A DNA stretch of 64,000 nucleotides from Paenibacillus chitinolyticus NBRC 15660 (GCF_000739915.1 NZ_BBJT01000002.1:248001-312000), one strand, 5' to 3'. Shown: positions 34,499 to 43,812, counted from the first letter of the stretch. Notes: generated by a model not told the origin, from the sequence alone. Made by a program: numbers and translations.

Positions 34499-35611
34499 TC
34501 ATCCGCATTTTAGGCTACTGAGATAGCGTTCAAGCAGTTCCAAAAATAATTCCATTTCCTTGTACGTTATATCGCCTATATTGGCAATCCGGAACGTATT
34601 TAGTTTCTCAAGTTTGCCGGGATAAATCATCATGCCGTTGCTGTAAAAATAATCATGCATAGATTGAAAGTTATAACCCGCACATTGAGGTTCGAGAATG
34701 GAAGTAAGGATTTTGGAATGATGCTCTTCGGGGACGATATAGGTTAGCCCCAATCGGGTTAACCCGTTAATTAAGGTTTTCCAGGATGTCGCGTACCTTT
34801 CGTACCTTTTATCTACTCCCTCCTGCTTTAATTCCTCAATCGCTTGTTTAAGCGCATATAAGGTTTGGACTGGAGGAGTAAACCGCATCTGCCCATGTTC
34901 CGCAAAATAGTTGTATTGAGCATACAAATTCAAATAATAGCTTCTTGGTTTCTGGTCTTTCAAATGCTCCAATTTATTTTTTTCGGCTATCACGAACGAT
35001 ACCCCGGCCATTCCCTGTAAGTTTTTGTTGGAGCTAGCCGCCAGATAGGCAATGTTCATTTCCTTCAATTGAATCGGAATGGCCGCAAATGAACTCATGG
35101 CATCTACAATCATGTCGATTTGATACCTTTTGCATAATTCTCCGATATCCTTTATCTTGTTAAGCAGACCGGTTGTCGTCTCATGATGTACGACGGCCAG
35201 ATGGGAGATGGTGCGTTTGGAGGATTGGATGTGCCTTTCTAAATCAGCCAAATCAATAGCATCATCGGGAGGGCTTTTGAATTCAAAATAGTTCACTCCA
35301 TAAACCTTCGCTATCTCGCACATCCGTTTTCCATAGGCTCCATTATTGACAATGACCACCGTATCGTGATTCGGGACCGAACTGATGATGGATTCTACCG
35401 CTGCCGTACCCGATCCGCCAAACAATATGGTCGTATAATGATCCGGATCTGCAACCAGCCGGGTAAGTTCTGTGGAAATATACTCCATAATTTGACCGAA
35501 CTCGGCTTCGCGAGGACAAATATCCGGAACCACCTGTGAGCGTTTCACACTTTCTGTAGTCGTTGCCGGACCAGGGGTAAGTAAGACGTTTTTCTTGACG
35601 GAGGAATTCAT
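34499..35611 (-). CDS. phnW: 2-aminoethylphosphonate-pyruvate transaminase
   Basis: 370 aa, class V aminotransferase fold. VLLTPGPATTTESVKRSQVVPDICPR (in parts LLTPGP and DICPRE) and FGGSGTAAVESII are PhnW signatures; the PLP lysine is Lys196 in SSNKNLQG. Here it should run in the biosynthetic sense, converting phosphonoacetaldehyde to 2-aminoethylphosphonate. Its ATG overlaps the decarboxylase stop (ATGA), giving coupled translation. Because it lies with PEP mutase and not with phosphonatase or C-P lyase, it is synthetic rather than catabolic. Confidence 0.9.
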   Translation of the reverse strand: MNSSVKKNVLLTPGPATTTESVKRSQVVPDICPREAEFGQIMEYISTELTRLVADPDHYTTILFGGSGTAAVESIISSVPNHDTVVIVNNGAYGKRMCEIAKVYGVNYFEFKSPPDDAIDLADLERHIQSSKRTISHLAVVHHETTTGLLNKIKDIGELCKRYQIDMIVDAMSSFAAIPIQLKEMNIAYLAASSNKNLQGMAGVSFVIAEKNKLEHLKDQKPRSYYLNLYAQYNYFAEHGQMRFTPPVQTLYALKQAIEELKQEGVDKRYERYATSWKTLINGLTRLGLTYIVPEEHHSKILTSILEPQCAGYNFQSMHDYFYSNGMMIYPGKLEKLNTFRIANIGDITYKEMELFLELLERYLSSLKCG

Positions 35612-36768
35612 GAACCGCCCACTTCCTTGTCCTTCAAAGGATCGTTATGAATAAAACGCTGCAGACGTTCTTTTACTTCGTGAGGCTTCATATGCGGGCG
35701 AGCAAGCTGATCCTTGGAATTTTTGGATATTTTCAGGAGCACGAACGTAAGTCCTTTGTTTACTTTCCATTCCTGTAAAAAAGTTTGCAGCTCCTCGAGA
35801 CTGTGAACGTGAACCGAGTTCGTATATCCGCAGGAAGCGGCAATATCTATAAAATCAATAGAATGGGATACCGTACTTTGCCCGCCTGTCGATTCATGAG
35901 CGTTATTATCGAGCAGAATATGAATCATGTTGGCCGGATGATAATACGCGTTGGTTGCCAGGCTTCCCATACGCATCAGGAGAGAACCGTCTCCGTCAAT
36001 GACGACGATATCTTTGCTTGGTTGGCTCAAAGCCAACCCAAGTCCTAAAGAACTGATGCATCCCATAGAACCTACCATGTACAGGTTGTTATCCGCATCT
36101 TCGATTTCATACAATTCGCGTCCGGTTTTACCCGTTGTCGCGAGCTGTACGGTATTGCCGTCTTTCACGGAGTTAATCGCAGACAATGCATCATACCGCG
36201 TAGGCATTTGATGATCCGCATAAGCATGCTGACGGATCTGATTTAAATGAATGGAGGTTTGCTGATTTCGCAGCTGCACTTTGTCAAAAGTGCCTTTCTT
36301 AACGACAAAAAAGAACGGGCGATTCCGGGCAATGTGCTCGTCAGCCTGAATCAGCTGCTTTTTTGCCTCCTCAAAATCTTTGGAAAGATACTGCCATTCC
36401 ACATCCATCAAATCCAGCATTTGCGTTGTAATCTGGCCCATTAGTTCATGCTGAGGCTCATCAGGTATGCCCGGCTCTCCGCGAAGGCTGACAAATCCGA
36501 GCAGCGGAATAAGAAAAGGGTAATTAAGGGAGGTCAATGGCGAAACAGCGTTGGTTAGTCCTGAATTTTGCATAAGGACTACCGACTTCTTTCCCCCTAC
36601 ATAAGCTCCCGATGCAATAGCGACCGCATCTCCTTCGTTAGCCGCTGCAACATAATCGCATTCGTTTATGGCATAATTGATCAAGTTTTTTAAAAAGGAA
36701 CAAGGAACACCGCTGAAAAAGGTATATCCTAATTTTTTCAACTCTTCTCCTAACAATTTGGTGTCCAT
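35608..36768 (-). CDS. Phosphonopyruvate decarboxylase
   Basis: 386 aa thiamine-diphosphate enzyme. The N-terminal PYR domain carries the activating Glu in ANEGDAVAIASG; the C-terminal PP domain has GDGSLLMRMGSL...LLDNNAHESTGGQ, the Mg-ThDP motif, in the form specific for phosphonopyruvate decarboxylases (Fom2/AepY/BcpC). It converts phosphonopyruvate to phosphonoacetaldehyde and makes the unfavourable PEP mutase step irreversible. ATG 36768 shares one base with the PEP mutase stop (TAATG). Confidence 0.92.
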   Translation of the reverse strand: MDTKLLGEELKKLGYTFFSGVPCSFLKNLINYAINECDYVAAANEGDAVAIASGAYVGGKKSVVLMQNSGLTNAVSPLTSLNYPFLIPLLGFVSLRGEPGIPDEPQHELMGQITTQMLDLMDVEWQYLSKDFEEAKKQLIQADEHIARNRPFFFVVKKGTFDKVQLRNQQTSIHLNQIRQHAYADHQMPTRYDALSAINSVKDGNTVQLATTGKTGRELYEIEDADNNLYMVGSMGCISSLGLGLALSQPSKDIVVIDGDGSLLMRMGSLATNAYYHPANMIHILLDNNAHESTGGQSTVSHSIDFIDIAASCGYTNSVHVHSLEELQTFLQEWKVNKGLTFVLLKISKNSKDQLARPHMKPHEVKERLQRFIHNDPLKDKEVGGS

Positions 36769-37667
36769 TATGCATGCTCACCCGAATCCGGTTCTGACGA
36801 CGGAAGGTATTGCTGTTCCGCAGCTTCCAGCTCTTCGGCCCCTTGAAGTCTGAATACTTCTTCCAGGGGTGCGACGTCTTTTTCGACATGAACCAGGCTT
36901 TGATCTCGATAAATTCGGTCAGATAAGTGTTTCATTGCTTGAATGGATGCCCTCAAATTATGGTTTGCCCAGATCACAAGGCTAATCCCCATCTCCTGAA
37001 ACCTCACGGTTGGGGTCGTATAGTATTTGGTAGGCACGATCACTACCGGCAATCTTCCGGCCCATTCCTTCATAAACGCTTCAATCTCTGCGACATCCGA
37101 TCTTTTGCTGTGTATAAATACGGCATCGGCTCCCGCCTTCCGGTACGCCTCCGCCCGCTCCAGCGCCACTTTAAGCCCTTTCCCCGTAATAAATGCTTCG
37201 ACTCTGGCCACCACCGTAAAATCCTCGTCCGTTTGGGTATCTTTCATCGCCTTAATTTTTCCGGAAAACTCTTCGATATCAGCCAAAGACTGCTCTTGAC
37301 CGTTAATAAAAGAATTCGTTTTGGGGAACTGCTTATCTTCAATACATACTCCCGCAATATGACGCTGCTCCAGCTTCTTCACTAGCCGTCTTGCGTTATT
37401 AAAGTTGCCGTACCCCGTATCTCCGTCCAACAAAATCGGGATGGAAGTAGCATCACTCATGAATTCCAAAACATCCAAAACTTGCGTCCAGGAGGCCTCA
37501 TTGTTGTCCCTTACTCCCATCGCTGCAGAGATGGATAACCCGCTGGCCCAGATTCCTTTAAACCCCGCCTCCTCCACTATTTTGGCCGACAGACCATTAT
37601 GGGCTTCCATAATAAACTCCGGTTTTTGTGAATGGATCAAGTCTCTAAACTGCTTTGTTTTTTTCAT
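36768..37667 (-). CDS. Phosphoenolpyruvate mutase
   Basis: 299 aa, isocitrate-lyase superfamily barrel. [10 protein letters not shown] at 110-119 is the EDKx5NS motif that marks true PEP mutases apart from other family members; DGDTGYGN (81-88) gives the Mg site, and [19 protein letters not shown] the N-terminal substrate loop. It makes the C-P bond, PEP to phosphonopyruvate, the entry to nearly all natural phosphonates. AAGGAGAG lies eight bases before ATG 37667. Confidence 0.95.
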   Translation of the reverse strand: MKKTKQFRDLIHSQKPEFIMEAHNGLSAKIVEEAGFKGIWASGLSISAAMGVRDNNEASWTQVLDVLEFMSDATSIPILLDGDTGYGNFNNARRLVKKLEQRHIAGVCIEDKQFPKTNSFINGQEQSLADIEEFSGKIKAMKDTQTDEDFTVVARVEAFITGKGLKVALERAEAYRKAGADAVFIHSKRSDVAEIEAFMKEWAGRLPVVIVPTKYYTTPTVRFQEMGISLVIWANHNLRASIQAMKHLSDRIYRDQSLVHVEKDVAPLEEVFRLQGAEELEAAEQQYLPSSEPDSGEHA

Positions 37668-37709
37668 TGAAATGCTCTCCTTCTCCCCCTAGAGTAACGT
37701 GCATGGAAC

Positions 37710-38438
37710 CTACTTTCGAATAAGTCGCTTGTTTCTTCGGATGGTCTTGATCATCGTACGATCGGAAAGTTGAGTAAATAACATGTGTCCAGGGCGTGAA
37801 TTGGCCTCAATAATCCAAATACGGCCTTTTTTATCTATGGCAATGTCAACCCCCAATTCACGAACCGGGTGCCGTTTATTAATCGTTTTGGCTATGATGA
37901 CGCACAGTTTGGAAATTTTGCGCGAATAGGTATTCGCTTTTGTGCGGTTGTGCTTAAAAAGACTGTAAAGTACCCGATTCAAAGATACTGCATGCCCTCC
38001 TTTAAGATAATTGGTAACATACTTACGAGGTGCCGCGACACGAGCGACCTCGCCGGAAACAACCCATTTCCCCCTCGGCTTCTGTAAGTAAATCCGGATG
38101 TCAAAAATCGACCCGTGGTACTTGGCTAAGCGAAGTCCTTTCTGTACCAAATACTGATGTCCAGGATTCCGGTATGACTTAATGGCTTTAAAGAGAAAAC
38201 GAGATCGAACAACCTTTCGTCTTGAAGCACTACGAACCTCGTATCGTTTTTTCAATCTCTTGACCCGGATAATTCCGCTGCCGCCACTCCCGTGATTAGG
38301 TTTTATGAAGACCGATGAATAGGTTTTCAGCATTCGCTTGGTCCTCGATTTCGTAAACCAGCGGGTTTTAGGTAAATGCCGACGCAAAACGGGATGTTTC
38401 AACATGACTTTGTACTTTTTCATTTTTCCAACGGACAC
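37710..38438 (-). CDS. YheC/YheD-type endospore-coat-associated ATP-grasp protein (copy 1)
   Basis: 242 aa, strongly basic, paralogous to the last gene of the operon. VFIKPNHGSGGSGIIRVKRL, DIRIYLQKPRGKWVVSGEV and ELGVDIAIDKKGRIWIIEAN are the ATP-grasp core with the terminal ExN. GTG 38438 has GAGGG seven bases upstream. It is the first gene of the five-gene operon, 42 bases before PEP mutase. Bracketing of the phosphonate genes by two spore-coat-type ligases suggests a spore role for the phosphonate; neither substrate is known. Confidence 0.8.
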   Translation of the reverse strand: MSVGKMKKYKVMLKHPVLRRHLPKTRWFTKSRTKRMLKTYSSVFIKPNHGSGGSGIIRVKRLKKRYEVRSASRRKVVRSRFLFKAIKSYRNPGHQYLVQKGLRLAKYHGSIFDIRIYLQKPRGKWVVSGEVARVAAPRKYVTNYLKGGHAVSLNRVLYSLFKHNRTKANTYSRKISKLCVIIAKTINKRHPVRELGVDIAIDKKGRIWIIEANSRPGHMLFTQLSDRTMIKTIRRNKRLIRK

Positions 38439-38649
38439 TGGTCATCCCTCTCGTCTTAATGTTTTGTAAAGCATGCTGTAAGCATATGCATCCGGATTTC
38501 CGCCTGCGTGGACCTCTGCCACGGTTTGAAATCAAGATTCATTTCATAAACGGCATATCCTTGCGGTTATAATTAAGAAAAATCCAAGGAGACAACCTTT
38601 CGGATAAGCTCAGTGTTCGGGATAAGAAAATAGACTGTCGCCAATCATA

Positions 38650-38684
38650 AAAATCCGCTGCCGGAGAGGTGGCAGCGGATCTTT
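38650..38684. terminator. Bidirectional terminator
   Basis: ATCCGCTGCC (38653-38662) pairs perfectly with GGCAGCGGAT (38671-38680), eight-base loop, with T/A tracts on both sides. It ends the monooxygenase gene (minus) about 100 bases after its stop. The 38439-38650 gap before the phosphonate operon has no other clear feature. Confidence 0.8.
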
Positions 38685-38783
38685 TATTTCCAGCAAGATG
38701 ATGGAAACGAAGCCTTAGTCAGTTTAATTCTTCATCGGCAGACTTCTAATGTTCATTCTTATCGTTAGTCCCGTCTTTCATCT

Positions 38784-39842
38784 TTATCGCTTAGCATGCT
38801 GTGCGATGACATCCGCCAAGTGTTCGGCATCTCGCCCCATCCATCCTATCAAAGCGGAGCCTCTGCAAGTTTGCCAAGGCAATCCCAAATAATACAATCC
38901 CTTCACTTTGCTGACACCGCCGCGATGAATCGGTTTCCCGCTGACATCTGCCGTTTCCGGAATGTCGCTCCACGAATAAGCGCTTCGAAAACCGGTGGCC
39001 CAAATGACAGTAGATACCTTCATCCGCGTTTCGTCCTTAAAGAGGACCCCTGCGGAGTCTGCATCTATTGCTCTTTGTTTCAAAGAAACGATTCTTTTTT
39101 TCAGGAGGGATTTTAATTCGGTCCCGTATACTTGCTCGGGCAGCTTTTTCAGCCAAGAACCAAGGAGAGACTCCGCGTTCGCTTTCAGCAAACCGAATCT
39201 CTCAAAATACCAGAAAATGTTTCTTCCGAACAATTGCATAGGCTTAAAACTCATGGGTCGGCTCACCGAGATCGTGACCTGCCTGCGACCGGAAAGTTCA
39301 ACCGCGATTTGCGCACCCGAATTTCCGCCGCCGACGACCAGTACGGGACCGTCCGCAAGCTGGGATTCATTTTTATAGCCGGAAGAATGCAGCTGAACGA
39401 TTTCTTTCGGCAGTTTTTTCGCAAAATCCGGGATGACAGGTTCTTGAAAAGGCCCCGTGGCCACAACCACTTGACGGGCAATAAAAGTTTCCTGTCCGGT
39501 TTCAATTTTAAACCCCCCTTCATGTTTTGAAAGGGAATGCACCTTCGTCTGATGCCGGATAGGCAGGGCGAAAGCCTTGGCATACGCCTCCAAGTAATCT
39601 GCCGTTTCATCCTTGGAAGGCAAACCGTCAGGCTCCCCCGGAAAGTTCATGCCCGGAAGGCTGCTGTACATCCTCGGTGTAAATAAAGTCAAGGAATCGT
39701 AGCGGGCTCTCCAGGAATCTCCGGTTCGCTTATGGGCATCCAGAATGAGGAAGGTTACTCCTTTCTGTTTCAGAAAATACCCCATAGCGAGACCGGCTTG
39801 TCCTCCGCCGATAATGATAACTTCCACATCGTTCATCTTCAC
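38784..39842 (-). CDS. FAD-dependent NAD(P)H oxidoreductase / flavin monooxygenase-like
   Basis: 352 aa. FAD Rossmann GGGQAGLAMG (about 14-23), NADPH Rossmann VVGGGNSGAQIAVEL (about 168-182), and the ATG hinge WATGFRSAYSW near 285 are the CzcO/flavoprotein monooxygenase layout. Such proteins oxidise lipophilic amines, sulfides or ketones, or act in metal and drug tolerance. GTG 39842 has AGGGG four bases upstream; ATG 39836 is equally possible. Thirty bases after a TetR gene, so repressed and induced with it. Confidence 0.82.
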   Translation of the reverse strand: MKMNDVEVIIIGGGQAGLAMGYFLKQKGVTFLILDAHKRTGDSWRARYDSLTLFTPRMYSSLPGMNFPGEPDGLPSKDETADYLEAYAKAFALPIRHQTKVHSLSKHEGGFKIETGQETFIARQVVVATGPFQEPVIPDFAKKLPKEIVQLHSSGYKNESQLADGPVLVVGGGNSGAQIAVELSGRRQVTISVSRPMSFKPMQLFGRNIFWYFERFGLLKANAESLLGSWLKKLPEQVYGTELKSLLKKRIVSLKQRAIDADSAGVLFKDETRMKVSTVIWATGFRSAYSWSDIPETADVSGKPIHRGGVSKVKGLYYLGLPWQTCRGSALIGWMGRDAEHLADVIAQHAKR

Positions 39843-39872
39843 ATTTCCCCTGGCTGCGATTTTATCGTTTAT

Positions 39873-40463
39873 CTAAGGTTCCTCCGACAAACCTTGAGCG
39901 AATGTACGAACACCGTACTGTAAAAAATCTTCGACTTTTACGATCGTTATTTTTTGACCGTAGAGCGAAGCGGATATAAAATAGCCGAGATTCATCCAAA
40001 TAAAAGTCATCGCCGACGCTTCAAAATCGGTTCTCCGGATGACACCCTTCTCGTGCATACGCGTTAAATAGTCGACAAGCAGCTTCTTTAATTGAATCGG
40101 TATAGCGGCTGTTTTTTCGTCCAGTTCAGGAAACTGCCCGGTCTCTCTTAATCCGATCAACACCATCTCGCCATTGTGCTTCATAAACTCCTGGTACGCT
40201 TCCGCAACGCGGATCAGGTCGGATTGAAGCTCTCCCGTCAAGCTGTCAAAGACTTGATGAATGCCGGGAACATAGGAATACCGGTCCACTAAGGCGTCCA
40301 AAATCCCTTGTTTATTAACGAAATGGCGGAAAATCGTACTTTCGTTCACGCCGGCCGCTTGTGCGATTGCGCGTGTCGTCATGCCTTTGTACCCTTTTAC
40401 CTTCATTAAAGAGATGGCGGCGGTTAAAATCTTATCCCGGGTTTCTTGCGCACTTTGTTCCAT
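39873..40463 (-). CDS. TetR/AcrR-family regulator
   Basis: About 196 aa. Helix-turn-helix at 25-60 (GMTTRAIAQAAGVNESTIFRHF), then an all-helical ligand domain. The frame is open to GTG 40472, but AAAGGTGAT is best placed for ATG 40463. It heads a two-gene operon with the flavin oxidoreductase and should repress it through the palindrome directly upstream, releasing it on binding a substrate of the oxidase. Confidence 0.87.
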   Translation of the reverse strand: MEQSAQETRDKILTAAISLMKVKGYKGMTTRAIAQAAGVNESTIFRHFVNKQGILDALVDRYSYVPGIHQVFDSLTGELQSDLIRVAEAYQEFMKHNGEMVLIGLRETGQFPELDEKTAAIPIQLKKLLVDYLTRMHEKGVIRRTDFEASAMTFIWMNLGYFISASLYGQKITIVKVEDFLQYGVRTFAQGLSEEP

Positions 40464-40477
40464 CTGCATCACCTTTC

Positions 40478-40501
40478 ATGCATGCAAGTACTTGCTTGCA
40501 T
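40478..40501. promoter_or_regulatory. TetR operator palindrome
   Basis: A 24-base palindrome with one mismatch: half-sites ATGCATGCAAGT and ATGCAAGCAAGT meet at a perfect CAAGTACTTG core. It lies 15 bases before the TetR start, as expected for autorepression. Confidence 0.7.
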
Positions 40502-40696
40502 AGAGTATAACATGCCGGGACACCTTTTGAAAGGATCGTTCCGGCTGCATCGGCGTGACCAGAGGCGCCTGGATTGGATACAAAAATCGTAGAGAGCGGG
40601 ACTAGGTCCTGAGCAGCCTTTTAAACCTTTAAAAGAAGGAGCTTATATGCTAGCATTGGGTTGTAATCCGCGCTGTATGTCAAAGGAGGAGTTTCA

Positions 40697-41404
40697 TTGG
40701 AGGATTTAATCAAATCCGCACGGAAGGCAGCTTCCATAGAAGCGGTTCTATTCGATATGGACGGCGTCCTTATAGACAGCGAACCGATTTATTTTGATAT
40801 TGAACGCAGTTCGTTCAACCATTTCGGCGTGCCCGTAAGCGAAGAAGACCATCATAGTTTTGTGGGGGTAACGCTGGAATCCATGTGGGAGCAAATACTG
40901 GACAAGCACCGGATTCCGTTTGCGCTGGAACAGGTGTTAACGTATCACAAGGACAATGTGATGAACATTTTGTCCGGACATACGGAGCTTACGGCCATGC
41001 CGCAAGTGGAGCGCTGGTTAAGCTGGCTGAAAGAAAAGCAGATTCCGATAGCAGTCGCCTCCTCTTCCCCCCGGCCGCTTATTGAGCTGATTATGGACAA
41101 GACCGGCCTTGGGTCCTATTTCGACGTATGGGTCAGCGGAGAGGAAGTCAAGCACGGGAAACCGGCACCGGACATTTTTCTTCATGCGGCCGGCTTGCTG
41201 GGAGTGGAGCCCTCTTCCTGTCTCGTCATCGAAGATTCGCGCAACGGCGTCAAGGCCGCGAAAAGCGCCGGTATGCGGTGCGTCGGAATTCAAAATCCCG
41301 GTTCGGGCAATCAGGATCTTTCGCTCGCCGATCACCGGGTAAGAAATTTTGAAGAGCTGTGGGCCTTAAAAGATTCGCTGCCTTTTGCCCCGTTTTCTTC
41401 GTAA
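40697..41404 (+). CDS. HAD-superfamily phosphatase/phosphomutase (beta-PGM-like)
   Basis: 235 aa. Motif I FDMDGVLIDSEP (nucleophile Asp20, acid Asp22), motif II Ser in AVASSSPRPL, motif III Lys in EEVKHGKPAPDIF, motif IV EDSRNGVKAA. A helical cap lies between 30 and 95. This is the beta-phosphoglucomutase / sugar-phosphate phosphatase branch; the substrate cannot be told. Start TTG 40697, with AAAGGAGGA seven bases upstream. Single gene, convergent with VanZ. Confidence 0.85.
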   Translation: MEDLIKSARKAASIEAVLFDMDGVLIDSEPIYFDIERSSFNHFGVPVSEEDHHSFVGVTLESMWEQILDKHRIPFALEQVLTYHKDNVMNILSGHTELTAMPQVERWLSWLKEKQIPIAVASSSPRPLIELIMDKTGLGSYFDVWVSGEEVKHGKPAPDIFLHAAGLLGVEPSSCLVIEDSRNGVKAAKSAGMRCVGIQNPGSGNQDLSLADHRVRNFEELWALKDSLPFAPFSS

Positions 41405-41421
41405 AATTAACCTGCACAAAA

Positions 41422-41465
41422 GACGACAAAAGCTTGCCTTCTAATGAAGACAAGCTTGTTGTCAT
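41422..41465. terminator. Bidirectional terminator between HAD and VanZ genes
   Basis: GACGACAAAAGCTTG and CAAGCTTGTTGTC pair with a TTC/GAA inner part around TAAT. Overlaps the last codons of the VanZ gene. Confidence 0.7.
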
Positions 41466-42382
41466 TCCCACCAATGCTTCCTTTCACTGATTGTAACATC
41501 CCACAACTTCGCATTTCCTTTAAGGGTAATCGTAAGTTCGTTTAGTTGATCGAACGGTATGTCTACAGGTACCGCTTGTATACTCTCCGTGTAATAAACT
41601 CTCTCCTGGCCATCAGCCGTAATAATCAGTTCACCGGCAGAATCGCCGTTATCGGGGATTCCATAATAAGCATACAAGTGGGCTTCCTTCTTGGCGGCCC
41701 AGTTATAAGTATAAGTTTGGCTCTCTTTCCCTTTACTGCCGTACACATTTAGGTTCGGCTTTATTTTCTCGCCCCCGACTGTGAATTCGGGTAAATCTTT
41801 CGTCAGCGGTCTATTGTCCGCAGCTTCTTTCATTTCATTCAAAGCGAGAAGAAGCCCTTCTTTTTTTTGCAGCGTAAAATCAATGAGCTCGGATAAGCTC
41901 ATAATTCCGATCAGCAGGACGGCAACGGTTAAACCCGAAGCCATCAGCTTTTTCCAAAAAATTTTCGGGGAAGCGGCAACCTTGTACACACACCATCCAA
42001 TAGAAGCTCCCAATGTATTCGAAATGATATCATCCACGTCAAAAGTACCCAGAAACGTTAACGATTGCAGAGTTTCCAAGCCTATAATCGCCATGACAAA
42101 CCAGGATAAAAACTTCCAAACATGTGTACGATGCAGCAAGGGCACGAATATTCCGTAAGGGATGAAGGCGGCTATGTTGCCCAGGTTATAGATCCACGAA
42201 AAGGAGAGATCCGAGAGATCGGGAAAAAGAAGCGGGACCGCTTCGGGAAGCAGCATAAATACATATCCGTACTCACTGTATTCATGTTCCACTCTATTAA
42301 AGGCAAAAAACATAAAATACAAAATCAACAGTGTATACAGAACGATTCCGGTCAAAATAAGTTTTCGTAATTTCGTTTCCAT
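41462..42382 (-). CDS. VanZ-family membrane protein with C-terminal domain
   Basis: 306 aa. Helices near 8-30, 60-85, 90-112, 115-135 and 148-168 with YNLGNIAAFIPYGIFVPLL and ETLQSLTFLGTFDVDDIISNTLGASIG match the VanZ core, known from low-level teicoplanin resistance. The remaining ~130 residues form a likely extracellular beta-rich domain (YAYYGIPDNGDSAGELIITADGQ read in parts), so it is longer than plain VanZ proteins. GAAGGAG lies five bases before ATG 42382. Single gene. Confidence 0.8.
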   Translation of the reverse strand: METKLRKLILTGIVLYTLLILYFMFFAFNRVEHEYSEYGYVFMLLPEAVPLLFPDLSDLSFSWIYNLGNIAAFIPYGIFVPLLHRTHVWKFLSWFVMAIIGLETLQSLTFLGTFDVDDIISNTLGASIGWCVYKVAASPKIFWKKLMASGLTVAVLLIGIMSLSELIDFTLQKKEGLLLALNEMKEAADNRPLTKDLPEFTVGGEKIKPNLNVYGSKGKESQTYTYNWAAKKEAHLYAYYGIPDNGDSAGELIITADGQERVYYTESIQAVPVDIPFDQLNELTITLKGNAKLWDVTISERKHWWE

Positions 42383-42526
42383 GGTGTCTCCTTCATTTTC
42401 GGATGTAAGAACAGACGGCTTCTCGCGAAGACTTACACCTAGTATAGAAGGAAACCGTCATGGATCGTATTCCGCTTGATTACACGAAACTTACAGGTTT
42501 GTAAGGAAAGTTCGGCCCCTCACCCG

Positions 42527-42566
42527 CAAAAAAAAAGCCAACCGGACTAATGTACCCGGCAGGCTT
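42527..42566 (-). terminator. Terminator of the 42614-42925 gene
   Basis: Minus-strand GCCTGCCGG pairs with CCGGTTGGC around ten bases, then nine T. Confidence 0.85.
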
Positions 42567-42613
42567 CCCGCATTCGTATGATTCAGTTTAGGCAGGACAC
42601 GGATTGAAAAGAT

Positions 42614-42925
42614 CTACTCTTCCTGCACATCCGCCTCTAATTCGCTCGCAACTTCAATGACTACGGGAATGACGACTTTATTCGTACCGGATACGTAGAG
42701 GTCGCCGTCATAATGCCTGAACGGAATCTGGGTATCCTCGTCGTAGCTCCAAATGAAAAAATCACCCTCAATAGACATGCTGGTAGAGCCTTTCACCGTA
42801 AAAACGGATGTATAAGTAAAATCAGCTTTGGACGAAAAAATCTGTTTGCACTCCTCCAAAGAGATGGTTTTAGCGGAATTGCCGTTTTCCTGAAACGCTC
42901 TTGTAATTCGATAACGCTGGCTCAT
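42614..42925 (-). CDS. Small conserved-looking hypothetical protein
   Basis: 103 aa, acidic, mostly predicted beta strands (YTSVFTVKGSTSMSIEGDFFIW), no signal peptide. No family recognised. GGGGAGG lies seven bases before ATG 42925, and a strong terminator follows, so it is a real single-gene unit. The C-terminus (ELEADVQEE) is highly acidic. Function unknown. Confidence 0.7.
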   Translation of the reverse strand: MSQRYRITRAFQENGNSAKTISLEECKQIFSSKADFTYTSVFTVKGSTSMSIEGDFFIWSYDEDTQIPFRHYDGDLYVSGTNKVVIPVVIEVASELEADVQEE

Positions 42926-42997
42926 TGAAAAGCCTCCCCTATTTTTAAGTACATCTATTATAGCTTAGGAACTCAACTCTCGCAGCAACGAATTAAC

Positions 42998-43612
42998 CTA
43001 AGGCGCTGTCGGAGAGTCGTTTAAAACTTCATCGCCATTGCGATACAGCCCCAGACCGTTCATTACATAGGGACGAACGATGTCTACAAGCACATCGGCT
43101 CGATCTTTTTCCCGGGCATTTAACCAATGATGCGCAGCGCCATAGATTGCTGAACCTGTCATGGCCGCCATAATTTTTATACGATGCCTGTCCGCCCCAT
43201 GGCCGGTATCCCCTTTCAGAAAAATGTTTTCTATGGCTTGCTGCAGCATCTTCTTTATTTTTTCATCGACAAGCGTAGCCATCGGATAGGAATCCATTCT
43301 GCAGATCCGATAAAAATCCACGATGTATCGGTGCGTCATCAAGATCAACTGGTTACATATTTCATCCGTAAATTCCTGTGCATCCGCCACTTGCTCCGGA
43401 ATCATCTCATGAAAAGCCAGTTCTGTGATTTCGTCAAGCAACGCATATTTATCTTCAAAATGGGCATAAAAGGTGGCACGGTTAATGGTAGCTTTCTGAG
43501 CGATATCTTTGATGGTGATTGCATCAAATTCTTTTCTCTGCAGCAGATCTCTGAACGCTTCCCTAATTAACTGTCGTGTGCGCAGCACCCTCGGATCTTG
43601 CTGATTTACCAT
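42998..43612 (-). CDS. TetR-family regulator
   Basis: 204 aa. Helix-turn-helix in the first 60 residues (FDAITIKDIAQKATINRATFYAHFEDK), followed by a helical ligand domain with a C-terminal TetR-like pocket. GAGGGG lies nine bases before ATG 43612. Divergent from a quinone oxidoreductase gene, which it probably represses through a site in the shared 200-base gap. Confidence 0.85.
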   Translation of the reverse strand: MVNQQDPRVLRTRQLIREAFRDLLQRKEFDAITIKDIAQKATINRATFYAHFEDKYALLDEITELAFHEMIPEQVADAQEFTDEICNQLILMTHRYIVDFYRICRMDSYPMATLVDEKIKKMLQQAIENIFLKGDTGHGADRHRIKIMAAMTGSAIYGAAHHWLNAREKDRADVLVDIVRPYVMNGLGLYRNGDEVLNDSPTAP

Positions 43613-43727
43613 GGCTGTGTCCCCTCTTTAGACATCAAATATCGCAATGTGTTGCCTATGCAACTTTCTTCTAACTCTGCCGGTTGAAATCATAAGCATG
43701 CGATACTATTATCTTATCAAACAGGTG

Positions 43728-43739
43728 TTGTTTAAACAA
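43728..43739. promoter_or_regulatory. Palindrome in the TetR/oxidoreductase intergenic region
   Basis: TTGTTTAAACAA is a perfect 12-base palindrome 74 bases before the oxidoreductase start and 116 bases before the TetR start. Candidate operator. Confidence 0.4.
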
Positions 43740-43812
43740 TCCGTGACTAATTCTTTGAGTGGAAAGCAATTAACGGATCATGCCAAGGATTCAATTTAAG
43801 AGGAGGATAATC

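Noticed and set aside
38470-38530. Possible SigK-type -10 (CATATGCTT) before the phosphonate/ATP-grasp operon
   Set aside because: It would fit a spore role, but the -35 AC is at poor spacing and the short motif occurs by chance.
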